The notes: generated by a model from the letters alone, not told the origin. 64,000 bases of DNA from PSRJ01 sp963825305 (GCA_963825305.1 CAWGTA010000007.1:1-64000), one strand, 5' to 3'. Positions 1-8,219 are shown, counted from the first letter of the stretch. Numbers and translations: made by a program.

Positions 1-285
1 AGCGTGCGTGACCTCATTTGGCCAATCCTGCCGAATGGATACCGTGGAACTGTCGCGAGACGCTGGCCGCAGTATGATGAATCGGCCTGGCCGAAAAGGA
101 TCCTCTGCGGCCAGACGGATCTGCAATGCCTTTAAAACCGGTCTCGCAAAAGCCAAATTGGATCGCGTTTTTGGCCAGTCACGCGAGCGGCCGGAAATGT
201 TTCGGGCGGGCGTATTGTTAAAAGGAGAAACCCCCGGAGAATTCTGGGAATCAACGCCCGCCTGTTCAGTTGAACCTGATTCCGA
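1..285. other. Non-coding left edge
   Basis: No convincing gene. A plus-strand open frame (8-346) has no recognisable domain and runs antisense into the Yip1/TPR gene. Facing arms resembling GGCGGGCGT and ACGCCCGCC (about 205-262) could pair, but the loop is about 40 bases, so I do not call a terminator. Confidence 0.5.
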
Positions 286-1440
286 TCACCCCAACTTCCG
301 CAACTGCTTCTGCGCCTGGCGGCTCCAGCGGGCCAGCGACCGTTGACGGTATCGGGGAGCGGTCCGTACAGCCTCCGCGGCCCGCTCATACATTTCGCGC
401 GCGTCCGCAACCCGGTTGAGTCCCTCCAGCGCCTGCCCATAGTAGAACAGGCCCTCGGGGTCAAACGGGCGGCGCTCGGTGTAGAGGGCCAGCTCATTGG
501 CGCCGTCCTGATATTGGCGCACGGAAACATACATGGCGCCGAGCTCGCGCAGGATCTCGCTCTGGTTGTGCTTCTCGTCCTGGTCCAGCACCGTTTGGAA
601 GTGGCCCAGGGCATCGCGGAGGCGGCCCTGTTCGCGCGCAATGCGGCCCAACTGGAAGTGCGCGTCGGTCTCCTTGGGATCGATCGCGATGGCATTGCTA
701 AAACGCCGGATGGCTTCCGTGTACTGGCGGCGCTGCTGATAAACGAGGCCGAGCTGGTACTGGGCTTCGCCGTCGTGGGGGTTGACGGCAGCGGCTTCCA
801 GCATGCGTCGAAAGCTTTGGCGAGCGCGCAGGCCCGCGCCCAGGTTGCTAATCTCCCCGCCCAAATAGTAGTAGGCGAAAAACAAGAAGAACGGCGAGGC
901 GATCCAGCCGAGCAGGAAGCGGAGCGGACCCCAAAGGAACGCCGCGACCACCAACGGAATCCAGGATAAGCCGACGATTGCGAGCGCCGTGCGATTCTCG
1001 GTTCCGAACACGGTGCGCACAGCGAAGAACATCAGGAACACAAAATACAGGGTGGCCGCGGCGGCGGCGAAACCGAGCACGGCGCGCGGCAACAGCCAGG
1101 CGGCCAACACCAGAGGCGCGCTGGCCGATGTCCAGGCCATGGCTGTGCACGTGAGCAGCGGAGAATAATCCCGTTGGAACACGGCGCCCCAGCCGCCTCC
1201 CAGGCCGGCAAGCAATTTGCTCAGCAAAAGCACTCCGGGTGTGTAGACCAAAGCCAAAATCAGCAGCGGCGTATAGAAGCTGAAAGAGAGCGGCAGGGAC
1301 GCCGGGAAGAGCCGCAGCAGAAATCCGGCAACGAGCACCGCCAAGCTGGCGAACAATAGGCTGCTACGATCTAGGATGGCGCTCATAGCTACGCCAGGCT
1401 GTGCATACACTCGCAACAGAAGCTTGGCGTTGTCCAACAA
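286..1440 (-). CDS. Yip1-domain membrane protein with C-terminal TPR repeats
   Basis: Probable membrane-anchored scaffold of 384 residues; substrate and partners unknown. Residues ~20-215 hold five or six hydrophobic segments laid out like Yip1-family proteins, including the entry motif LLLRVYAQPG. Residues ~225-350 are at least four tetratricopeptide repeats with typical lines such as AQYQLGLVYQQRRQYTEAI and AHFQLGRIAREQGRLRDAL, a protein-protein interaction platform. The start is a TTG at 1440. An ATG at 1386 is possible, but it would remove the LLRVYAQPG part that belongs to the domain. It is transcribed divergently from the LysE-type gene, 39 bases away. Yip1 plus TPR is a combination I associate with acidobacteria. 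Membrane location is well supported; the function is inference. Confidence 0.75.
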   Translation of the reverse strand: MLDNAKLLLRVYAQPGVAMSAILDRSSLLFASLAVLVAGFLLRLFPASLPLSFSFYTPLLILALVYTPGVLLLSKLLAGLGGGWGAVFQRDYSPLLTCTAMAWTSASAPLVLAAWLLPRAVLGFAAAAATLYFVFLMFFAVRTVFGTENRTALAIVGLSWIPLVVAAFLWGPLRFLLGWIASPFFLFFAYYYLGGEISNLGAGLRARQSFRRMLEAAAVNPHDGEAQYQLGLVYQQRRQYTEAIRRFSNAIAIDPKETDAHFQLGRIAREQGRLRDALGHFQTVLDQDEKHNQSEILRELGAMYVSVRQYQDGANELALYTERRPFDPEGLFYYGQALEGLNRVADAREMYERAAEAVRTAPRYRQRSLARWSRQAQKQLRKLG

Positions 1441-1479
1441 CAGAAAAAGGATACCACCGGATTTGCCGTCAATAACCCC

Positions 1480-2112
1480 ATGATGATGGACTTGGAAATG
1501 CCCATTCGTGGCTTGGCCGCGGGGCTGATCATCGCAGCGCCGATCGGCCCGGTCAACGTGCTCTGTATGCAGCGGACCATCGAGAGGGGCTGGAAATCGG
1601 GCATCGTCTCCGGTTTCGGCGCGGCGCTCGCGGACACGCTGTACGGCGCCATCGCCGGGTTCAGCATCAGCCTGGTGATTCAGTTCTTGATCCGGGAAGA
1701 GACCTGGATCCGACTCATTGGCGGCATCCTGTTAGTGGGTATCGGAGTGGTGTATTATCGCAAGCCGCCGCGCTCGCTCGCAGCAGGTACGGATGACCAT
1801 GGCGCCGCTCACTCGGACTTCGTTTCCACGCTTCTGCTGACCGGGACCAACCCTACTACCGTGCTCTCTTTTCTAGCAGTGCTGGCCACGCTCGGACTCG
1901 GAAAGCAGCGGCCGCTGTGGCAGACCTCGTTTATGGTGGCCGGCATGTTCTGCGGGTCGATGACCTGGTGGGCCATCCTGGTCAGCGGGGTGAGCCTGCT
2001 GCGCGGCAGGATTACCGATGCCACCATGCGCTGGATGAACCGCGTCGCGGGAATTGCGATTGGGGGATTCGGGTTGGTGAATGTGGTGCTCAGTCGCGGG
2101 CTCAGGCATTAA
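1480..2112 (+). CDS. LysE/RhtB-family amino-acid exporter
   Basis: A 210-residue inner-membrane protein with about six hydrophobic helices, the usual length for LysE/RhtB exporters. The family signature near the N-terminus is visible as AAPIGPVNVLCMQRTIERGW (residues ~20-39). A typical LysE region, LTGTNPTTVLSFLAVLATLG, lies near residue 120. The family exports basic or neutral amino acids and small metabolites; the substrate cannot be read here. Three ATG codons in a row open the gene (1480, 1483, 1486) and there is no strong ribosome-binding site, so the exact start is uncertain. The next gene on the same strand starts 59 bases downstream, across a family-B palindromic repeat. Confidence 0.85.
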   Translation: MMMDLEMPIRGLAAGLIIAAPIGPVNVLCMQRTIERGWKSGIVSGFGAALADTLYGAIAGFSISLVIQFLIREETWIRLIGGILLVGIGVVYYRKPPRSLAAGTDDHGAAHSDFVSTLLLTGTNPTTVLSFLAVLATLGLGKQRPLWQTSFMVAGMFCGSMTWWAILVSGVSLLRGRITDATMRWMNRVAGIAIGGFGLVNVVLSRGLRH

Positions 2113-2127
2113 CGCTCGTCACAACCA

Positions 2128-2153
2128 GACACAGGCCGGGAGGCCTGTGGTAC
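2128..2153. repeat. Family B palindromic repeat, copy 1
   Basis: Contains the near-perfect palindrome ACAGGCCGGGAGGCCTGT followed by GGTAC, between the exporter stop (2112) and the esterase start (2172). The same 24-base core recurs at 21467-21490. It can form a hairpin, so it may also act in RNA. Confidence 0.8.
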
Positions 2154-2171
2154 CTCGCTATACTGAGAGCC

Positions 2172-3881
2172 ATGTTCCTGCGATTGGCTGCTGCTCTGGT
2201 CGCCGCCGCGCTCCTGGCCACCGCCGCACCGAAATTCCGCGTTTCGTTTCCCAAAGAGCGTAGTGCCATGCCGCTCGATGGACGGCTCCTCCTGCTGCTC
2301 TCCACCGACCCCTCGGCGGAACCGCGTACGCAGATCGACGACACTCCCAAAACCCAAATTGTTTTTGGAATCGATGTCGACTCCCTCGCGCCCGGACATG
2401 ACGCCGTCGTCGATGAGTCCGCTTACGGGTATCCCATTCGCAGCCTGACGCAATTGCCGCCCGGCGAATACAACGTGCAGGCCGTTCTCCATCGGTACGA
2501 GACTTTTCATCGCGCCGACGGCCATACGGTGAAGCTGCCAATGGATCGCGGCGAAGGCCAGAAGTGGAATTTGGCCCCGGGTAACTTATTTAGCAAACCG
2601 CGCAAGATCAGGATCGCGGCTGGATCGGCGGAAGAGATCGCCATTTCGCTGACCGAAGAGATCCCTCCCATCGCGGCCCTCAAAGACACCAAATACGTTC
2701 GGCACGTGCGCATCCAGTCGCAACTGCTATCCCGATTCTGGGGCCGCCCCATGTTTCTGGGCGCACACATCCTGGTGCCCGAGGGTTTCGATGAGCACCC
2801 GCAGGCGCGCTATCCGCTCGCCGTGTTTCACGGCCACTTTCCCGCCGATTTCGATGGCTTCCGCACCACCCCTCCCGACCCCAAGCTCAAGCCCGATTAC
2901 AGCGAGCGCTTCCACATCTCCGGCTACAACCGCATCCAGCAGGATGAGGCCTACAAGTTTTATCAGCAGTGGACCGCGCCCGGTTTCCCGCGCTTCCTGG
3001 TGGTGGAGATCCAGCACGCTACCCCGTATTACGACGATTCGTACGCGGTCAACTCCGCCAATCTCGGCCCGTACGGCGATGCCATTGAGACGGAGCTGCT
3101 GCCCTACATCGAAAAGCAATTCCGCGCCATCGGTCAAAGTTGGGCGCGTTTCACCTACGGCGGATCCACCGGCGGCTGGGAAGCGCTGGCGGTGCAGACG
3201 TTCTATCCCGACGACTATAACGGCGCTTTCGCCGCCTGTCCCGATCCGGTCGATTTCCGCGCCTACACCAACATCGATCTGTACCACGACAAGAACGCCT
3301 TCGTACTCGCGGGCCCGCATAAAGAGGTGGAGCAGCCGGCCATGCGCGATTATCTGGGGCACATCACCATCACTCAGCGCGAAGTGAACTCCTACGAACT
3401 GGCGCTGGGCACGCACGGCCGTTCGGGCGAGCAGTACGACATCTGGCAGGCCGTCTATTCGCCGGTCGGCGCGGACGGTTACCCGCAGCCGATCTTCGAT
3501 AAGCAGACCGGCGTCATCAACCCGGCGGTGGCGGCATATTGGCGCGACCACTATGACCTGAGCCACATCCTGCAGCGCGACTGGGCAAAACTCGGGCCGA
3601 AGCTGCAGGGCAAAATCCACATCTATGTCGGCAGCGCCGACACCTATTTCTTGAACGACGCGGTGTACTATCTCGAAGATTTCTTGAAAACAACCACCAA
3701 TCCGCCCTATGGCGGTGAGGTCAAATATGGCGATCGCGCCGAGCATTGCTGGAATGGCGACCCGGCGCTGCCCAACTATCTCTCGCGCCTGCACTACAAC
3801 ACCATGTACGTTCCGAAGATGATGGAGCGTATGGCGAAGTCAGCGCCGGCGGGCGCCGATTTGAAGAGCTGGCGCTATTAG
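2172..3881 (+). CDS. Secreted alpha/beta-hydrolase (putative esterase)
   Basis: A 569-residue exported hydrolase. The open frame extends upstream to 1917 inside the exporter gene, but ATG 2172 starts a clear signal peptide (FLRLAAALVAAALLATAAP), so this start is chosen. A beta-rich N-terminal part (to ~190) precedes a hydrolase domain resembling enterochelin-esterase-type proteins. The probable nucleophile elbow is in TYGGSTGGWEALAVQTFYP (GGSTGG). A catalytic histidine candidate lies near the C-terminus in GDRAEHCWNGDPAL. The region between carries LVVEIQHATPYYDDSY and an N-terminal PLAVFHGHF oxyanion-type strand. Substrate is unknown. The stop codon TAG ends on the first base of a family-D repeat. 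Confidence 0.75.
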   Translation: MFLRLAAALVAAALLATAAPKFRVSFPKERSAMPLDGRLLLLLSTDPSAEPRTQIDDTPKTQIVFGIDVDSLAPGHDAVVDESAYGYPIRSLTQLPPGEYNVQAVLHRYETFHRADGHTVKLPMDRGEGQKWNLAPGNLFSKPRKIRIAAGSAEEIAISLTEEIPPIAALKDTKYVRHVRIQSQLLSRFWGRPMFLGAHILVPEGFDEHPQARYPLAVFHGHFPADFDGFRTTPPDPKLKPDYSERFHISGYNRIQQDEAYKFYQQWTAPGFPRFLVVEIQHATPYYDDSYAVNSANLGPYGDAIETELLPYIEKQFRAIGQSWARFTYGGSTGGWEALAVQTFYPDDYNGAFAACPDPVDFRAYTNIDLYHDKNAFVLAGPHKEVEQPAMRDYLGHITITQREVNSYELALGTHGRSGEQYDIWQAVYSPVGADGYPQPIFDKQTGVINPAVAAYWRDHYDLSHILQRDWAKLGPKLQGKIHIYVGSADTYFLNDAVYYLEDFLKTTTNPPYGGEVKYGDRAEHCWNGDPALPNYLSRLHYNTMYVPKMMERMAKSAPAGADLKSWRY

Positions 3882-3951
3882 TGGTCTGCCAGCGCGCTCT
3901 TGCGCCGCTTCGCGGCACCGGCAGACAACGGAAACCGATCGTCCGCCCCAC
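3881..3951. repeat. Family D palindromic repeat, copy 1
   Basis: A 71-base element starting GTGGTCTGCC and ending GATCGTCCGCCCCAC, with internal facing arms GTCTGCC and GGCAGAC. The right half closely matches the copy at 39611-39686. It abuts the esterase, supplying the last base of its TAG stop, and fills most of the gap before the sugar dehydrogenase. Confidence 0.75.
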
Positions 3952-4035
3952 AGAAATGAACTCGTTCTTGCATGGGCCATGCCCTGCCCAGGCGCCGCGT
4001 GTAAAATGTAGGATCGAACTCAGAAAGGTTTCCGC

Positions 4036-5254
4036 ATGAAAACCCAAGTCGCCCTTCCGCTCGCAATCTTCCTCGCAGCCGCCGGTTTTCCATTCGCGTC
4101 GGCCCAGCAAAAGGTCCCGTTTCAGAACGGCATTCCCGTGGCCCCGCATGGGCTCGAAGCTCGTCCGCTGCCGAACAAGCCGATGGTGTTCGATACCGCC
4201 GAGGGACAGAAGATCCGCGTCGTGGTAGTCACCAAGGACCTGGAATACCCCTGGAGCGCTGCCTTTCTTCCCGATGGCAACATGCTGGTGACGGAGCGTG
4301 CGGGCCGCCTGCGCATCATGCGCAACGGAGTGCTCGATCCGCTGCCCGTCCCCGGCGGCCCCACCGCATACTTCGCCGGCGAATCCGGACTGCCCGGCGC
4401 GGTCCACGGCTACCATGGACATCGCCCTCCATCCAAAGTTTGCCGAGAATCACTTCTTGTACCTCACCTACACTAAGCCGCTCGACGAAAAACGCAGGAC
4501 CACCGCGCTGGCACGAGCACGCTTCGACGGCCGCGCGCTCAGCGATGTGCGCGATATCTTCGTGTTGGATGAGGCCGGCACGTCGCGCATTGCGTTCGGC
4601 AGTGACGGCATGATCTACATGACCACCACCGGCCGGGATCCCCAGGACCCGAACACCCAAGGCGGCAAAGTTCTGCGGCTGCGCGACGATGGCAGCATCC
4701 CGCCGGACAACCCATTTGTGGGGAAGGCCGGGCACAAGCCGGAAGTCTACACGCTGGGCCACCGCAATGCGCTGGGGCTGGCCATGCATCCGGGAACCGG
4801 AGAGATGTGGCAGAACGAGAACGGCCCCAACGGCGGCGACGAGATCAACATCCTCAAGCCCGGCCGCAACTACGGCTGGCCTATTGTGAGCTACGGACGC
4901 ACGTACCCGGGTCCGTGGCAATCCGAGCTCCCCAGGCACGACGGGTTCGAGCCGCCGGTGGTGTACTGGATGCCGGCGATTGCGGTTTCGGGCATGGCGT
5001 TCTACACCGGAGACAAATTCCCGAAGTGGAAAGGCGACATCTTCGTCGGCTCGCTGCGCACCGGCGAGATTCCGGGGACCGGCCACCTGGAGCGCATCCT
5101 GTTCAACGAGAAGATGGAGGAACTGCGCCGCGAAGCCTTGCTGCGCGAACTGCGGCAGCGGATTCGCGACGTGCGCCAGGGGCCGGATGGCCTGTTGTAT
5201 CTGCTGACGGACGAGAAGCCCGGAGCGGTGCTGCGGATCGAACCAACGGAGTAG
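4036..5254 (+). CDS. PQQ-type soluble sugar dehydrogenase (GSDH family), frameshifted as read
   Basis: Exported six-bladed propeller enzyme of the glucose/sorbosone dehydrogenase family, expected to oxidise aldose sugars in the periplasm using PQQ. Start ATG 4036 opens a signal peptide (ALPLAIFLAAAGFPFASA). Early family motifs are EYPWSAAFLPDGNMLVTER and GRLRIMRNG. The catalytic-site region is later, with YTLGHRNALGLAMHPGTG and ENGPNGGDEINILKPG, followed by NYGWPIVSYG. The frame breaks at 4411-4414: deleting one base of the TACC there joins VHGY to MDIALHPKFAENHFLYLTY and gives a 405-residue protein, about the family length. As read, the product would stop near 4476. A degenerate copy of its 3' end lies at 6965-7051. 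Identity is firm; whether the frameshift is real is open. Confidence 0.8.
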
Positions 5255-5269
5255 CTGCTACCCAGATTC

Positions 5270-6005
5270 ATGGATATACTTCGTACGGGAGGGTGGCGCG
5301 ACGGATATCAAGCTATTTTGCTCCTATTCGCACCGCGACGAACAACTGTGGGACGAACTGGCGAAGCACCTAAAGCTGCTTGAGAGACAGGGTCTGGTTC
5401 AGACCTGGCACGACCGCCAGATCGGCGCGGGTGATCTCTGGAAGCAGGCGATCGACCGAAATCTCCAGGAAGCTCACATCATCCTGCTGCTGATCAGCGC
5501 CGATTTCCTGGCTTCGGACTACTGTTTCGACATCGAGATGAAGACCGCCCTGGAGCGTCACGCCGCGGGAGAAGCGTTGGTGATCCCCGTAATCCTACGA
5601 CCCGTGGATTGGCAGTCGACGCCGTTCGCCGGGTTGCAAGCACTCCCCAAAAACGGCAAGCCGGTGACGACATTTGAAAATCTCGATATCGCGCTCGAAC
5701 AGGTTGCTACGGGGATCCGCGCAGCCATCGAAAAGCTCAGGGGGCGCCCCGGAGAAATCGCGCGCGCCCCGGTCATGCCGGTTCCGGCTCCGGAGTTGAC
5801 CGCCGATTGCCTGGATCGCGTCGCCAAATTGCTCACGCTGTTTATCGGGCCGATCGCGAGTCTGGTTGTTCGACAGGCGGCTTCGGGCTGCCGCGGCGCC
5901 ACCGAACTTTGCGAGGCGGTGGCCGTCGAGATCGCCAACCCCCAGGACCGCTCCCGCTTTCTATACGAGGCCTACAAAGTGAACCGCCAGGCCGCGGGAA
6001 AGTGA
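5270..6005 (+). CDS. TIR-domain protein with a C-terminal helical domain; 5' end out of frame
   Basis: TIR domain from 5304 on: DIKLFCSYSHRDEQLWDEL, then QTWHDRQIGAGDLWKQ and AHIILLLISADFLASDYC, the usual strands A, B and C of bacterial TIR modules. Bacterial TIR proteins commonly hydrolyse NAD+ or make cyclic-ADP-ribose signals in antiphage defence. The alphaA acidic residue candidate is the E of SDYCFDIEM. The last ~65 residues form a second helical domain with the signature IGPIASLVVRQAA, which I recall at the ends of bacterial kinases and signalling proteins. No ATG, GTG, TTG or CTG lies in frame before the domain back to 5208. ATG 5270 is one base out of frame, so a +1 insertion or a non-standard start (ACG 5301) is needed; the first ATG in frame (5538) would cut the TIR domain. 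No partner gene is evident. Confidence 0.7.
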
Positions 6006-6007
6006 TT

Positions 6008-6886
6008 CTACCCTCCCAGTAAACGCATGGCCTTCTGCAAGCTGATATACATGCGATTGAACGAAGCCGTCAGCCGGCTAATCTCATCCCGGCCCTCCAC
6101 CGGAATCTCGGGCATTCCCATTTCCCCTGTACTGGCGTGGTCGGCGAACGCGCTGAGACGGCGCACCGGCCGCAGCACCAGGACGTACAGCGCCCAATCC
6201 AGCGCCCCTAACATGCATAGGAATACAAATGCCGTTGCCGCGGAGAGTTGCGTAAAAGCCTGGCGAGCTTCCCCTATAGGCACGGACATCGGAACGGAAA
6301 CGACGCGTGTCGCCACTACCGTGCCCAGCTTCCAGCCATAACCACCCGATGCTCCGTAAATACGCACCATCGCGGCCGGCGCCTTGGCCGCTACGCCATG
6401 ACACTGGATGCAGCTCTCTTCCGCACGGAGGGGCCGGGCCACAAACAGCGATTTGCCCGTAGGTGTATCGCGCTCACCCACAATTCGGTCCATGCCCGTT
6501 TGGTTGCGGAATGTGCTGATGATGTCGGCTTCCCAGTCCACCGCGCGGTCCACCGGGTTGGTAGGGTTCAGCGAAGGCTCCCGGTAGGTGTAATCGTGGT
6601 ATTCGCCTTGCCGTAAATACTGAAAAACGCGGACTGCGGCGAAAGCGGGCACGGTCTCCGGATGGAAATGCCGGCTGTGCTCGAGTTCGCTTTCCAGGAG
6701 GGGCTTGATCCGCTCGGACGTGTACTCGCGAGTCGAGGTTGCGCCTTGCATCATGAGGTCCGCCTGCCGGATCACTTCATCGCGCGCATTCTGCATGAGA
6801 AACCGGTACGCATAAATCTCGGTGAGCCCCCAACTGCAACCGAAGATTAGAATCAGCAATAGATTTACCTTGCCGAGTAATTTCAT
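6008..6886 (-). CDS. Tll0287-like haem sensor with HAMP domain, no output domain
   Basis: Membrane sensor-like protein of 292 residues. An N-terminal helix (LLLILIFGCSWGLTEIYAY) leads into a periplasmic domain of the DUF3365/Tll0287 type. This contains one c-type haem site, CIQCH, in EESCIQCHGVAAKAPAAM. A second transmembrane helix (TAFVFLCMLGALDWALYVLV) is followed by a HAMP linker (RPVRRLSAFADHASTGEMGM ... DEISRLTASFNRMY). The protein ends there, with no kinase, cyclase or methyl-accepting domain. It could be a stand-alone redox or gas sensor signalling through a partner, or a truncated chemoreceptor. It converges on the TIR gene with two bases between stops. Family call is good; ligand is unknown. 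Confidence 0.75.
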   Translation of the reverse strand: MKLLGKVNLLLILIFGCSWGLTEIYAYRFLMQNARDEVIRQADLMMQGATSTREYTSERIKPLLESELEHSRHFHPETVPAFAAVRVFQYLRQGEYHDYTYREPSLNPTNPVDRAVDWEADIISTFRNQTGMDRIVGERDTPTGKSLFVARPLRAEESCIQCHGVAAKAPAAMVRIYGASGGYGWKLGTVVATRVVSVPMSVPIGEARQAFTQLSAATAFVFLCMLGALDWALYVLVLRPVRRLSAFADHASTGEMGMPEIPVEGRDEISRLTASFNRMYISLQKAMRLLGG

Positions 6887-6964
6887 AATTTATGCGAGCC
6901 AGTATACTCCGATCCTACGGTGGTGAATCAGGATCGTTGGATAGGCGGCAACGCACCGGCAGGG

Positions 6965-7051
6965 GTTCTATTCAACGAGAAGATGGAGAAGTTGTGTCTA
7001 CTGACGGACGAGAAGCCCGGAGCGGTGCTGCGGATCGAACCGGCTGAGTAA
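6965..7051 (+). pseudogene. Internally deleted duplicate of the sugar dehydrogenase 3' end
   Basis: The stretch encodes VLFNEKMEKLC fused to LLTDEKPGAVLRIEPAE and a stop. The end of the gene at 4036-5254 encodes ILFNEKMEEL, a gap of ~25 residues, then LLTDEKPGAVLRIEPTE and a stop. The nucleotide match is close (agaagcccggagcggtgctg occurs in both). This is a relic of a second copy with an in-frame deletion, about 1.8 kb from the parent. Confidence 0.75.
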
Positions 7052-7299
7052 GCGGCATCCGTCCGGGCATCGTCCTACTTTTCGTGAACTACGTGGCCCC
7101 GGAATTCCTGGGGCCATGAAAGCATGGGCCGACACCGATGAAGACTCCCCCGGCGCAGCGGCCGCAGCTCAGGTCGGTGTCGAAGTCGGTGTAGCCCCGG
7201 ATTGTCCCTATGGTTACTATGATGTCCCTCCCCATGCCTGTGCGCCCGCGGGTCAGCGCAAGTCGACTGCAAGTGTCGTGCATCGCACGGATGCCGCGC
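7052..7299. pseudogene. Scrambled remnant of a CPYGYY-type secreted protein
   Basis: On the plus strand, 7185-7255 reads VGVAPDCPYGYYDVPPHACAP. On the minus strand, about 7100-7165 reads AGGVFIGVGPCFHGPRNSG. In small acidobacterial secreted proteins I recall, these two parts occur in one polypeptide, with CPYGYY first and GVFIGxGPWFHG next. Here they lie on opposite strands, as if an inversion broke the gene. A palindrome (TGGCCCCGGAATTCCTGGGGCCA, given here only by its arms TGGCCCC and GGGGCCA, 7093-7115) sits at the outer edge. No intact gene remains. Confidence 0.45.
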
Positions 7300-7920
7300 C
7301 TACGCCAGCGGACCCAACTCCAGTTCCAGCCGCTGCAGCTTTTCGCGTGCGGCGATTAGTACGGACCCGAGCCGCATTCGTGCAGAGCTGCCGGGCGGCT
7401 CGCTGCGGGCGAGTGCGCTCATTTCCGCAGCCAGTTGAGCCAGGCGGCGCTCGATGCGGTTGATACGTTCAGCCGCGGCTGGCGCGGCCGCTTCAGGCGC
7501 CGACGCGTGACGCAGTTTCTCCACCGCTTCGGCCAGCCTTTCCGCGTTCTCCGGCAGCAACGCGATGACTTGCCCGCCGTAATGCAGGGCCTGGTCCTTG
7601 ACTGCCGGGGCAATGGCCCGATACGTCTCAACCGCGATGCCTGTCAATTGTGCCAACTCGAAATACTCGGGGCCGAACTCATCCAGATATCCGATGATGC
7701 GGTTGGCATGAGTATGGCTCATGCCCAGATGCTGGGGGCAGAAGTCCGTCCAATTGTTGGTCAGGGTCTTATAGGACTTCTTGGCTCGGATCTCGCGCAG
7801 ACACGCGGCATCGGCAGCCGAACAGCGCGCCGCGATGAGGCCGAACGCCTGGCGGCGTCCTAGGAGTATGCCGAGCTGCACATCCGCAGCTCCCTTGGAT
7901 TCGTTTTCTGTTTTTTCCAT
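7300..7920 (-). CDS. Conserved hypothetical protein, possibly DNA-associated
   Basis: I do not recognise a named family. The frame is open back to 8019 (239 residues), but ATG 7920 is preferred, because two GAAC-N4-GTTC palindromes at 7945-7956 and 7997-8008 then fall in the promoter. The 206-residue product has a helical core containing NNWTDFCPQHLGMSHTHANR and IIGYLDEFGPEYFELAQLTG, which resembles the way phage and plasmid proteins set out a helix-turn-helix. A C-terminal heptad-rich stretch (INRIERRLAQLAAEMSALAR) probably forms a coiled coil. Cytoplasmic; no signal peptide. Alternatively translation starts at 8019 and the palindromes are coding. Confidence 0.55.
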   Translation of the reverse strand: MEKTENESKGAADVQLGILLGRRQAFGLIAARCSAADAACLREIRAKKSYKTLTNNWTDFCPQHLGMSHTHANRIIGYLDEFGPEYFELAQLTGIAVETYRAIAPAVKDQALHYGGQVIALLPENAERLAEAVEKLRHASAPEAAAPAAAERINRIERRLAQLAAEMSALARSEPPGSSARMRLGSVLIAAREKLQRLELELGPLA

Positions 7921-7944
7921 TTGAGATGGGTCCTGTGGCGTTCG

Positions 7945-7956
7945 GAACAATTGTTC
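7945..7956. promoter_or_regulatory. Palindromic operator candidate 1 (GAACAATTGTTC)
   Basis: A perfect 12-base palindrome fitting the GAAC-N4-GTTC pattern of Gram-positive-type LexA (SOS) boxes. It lies 25 bases upstream of the preferred ATG at 7920. Whether acidobacterial LexA uses this motif is not known to me. Confidence 0.4.
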
Positions 7957-7996
7957 AAGCTGGGGAAGCGTTCTAAAGGGCTTACCCCGCGGTTTT

Positions 7997-8008
7997 GAAC
8001 AAATGTTC
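7997..8008. promoter_or_regulatory. Palindromic operator candidate 2 (GAACAAATGTTC)
   Basis: A second GAAC-N4-GTTC site. Its centre is 52 bases from the first, close to five helical turns, as for cooperative binding on one DNA face. It lies inside the frame only if translation begins at 8019. Confidence 0.4.
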
Positions 8009-8134
8009 GGACGCGACATCAGGATGACAGAGACGCCACATCAAGAGTCCCGGTCACGCGCGAACCCGGCGTGTTAAGTGGAGATGCGGCAATGGGTTTC
8101 CGTTATTTTAAAAGCGTGTGACTGGAGAGCAGCA

Positions 8135-8203
8135 GCCGGCACGCAGGCGGCAAAGGCCGCCGGCGTTACGTAGCGCTGCCGATCTTTGTCGCCGGCACGC
8201 AGG
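8135..8203. repeat. Family A palindromic repeat, copy 1
   Basis: Core GCCGCCGGCGTTACGTAGCG with arms GGCGGCAAAGGCCGCC and GATCTTTGTCGCCGGC, flanked by direct repeats GCCGGCACGCAGG (8135-8147 and 8191-8203). A further hairpin GCAGGG/CCCTGC (8199-8215) follows, just past the stop of the first PPK2 gene. Confidence 0.75.
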
Positions 8204-8219
8204 GTATGGCCCTGCGTCG

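Noticed and set aside
8..346. Plus-strand open frame of 112 codons at the left edge
   Set aside because: No domain, no ribosome-binding site, and it runs antisense into the well-supported Yip1/TPR gene.
1917..2171. N-terminal extension of the secreted esterase
   Set aside because: It lies inside the LysE gene and the family-B repeat; the signal peptide begins exactly at ATG 2172.
2727..3794. Long minus-strand frame opposite the esterase
   Set aside because: High-GC shadow frame with no recognisable domain; the sense strand carries hydrolase motifs and a signal peptide.
8135..8215. CRISPR-like direct repeats (GCCGGCACGCAGG twice)
   Set aside because: Only two units and the spacer is the family-A palindrome; this is a decorated repeat, not an array.
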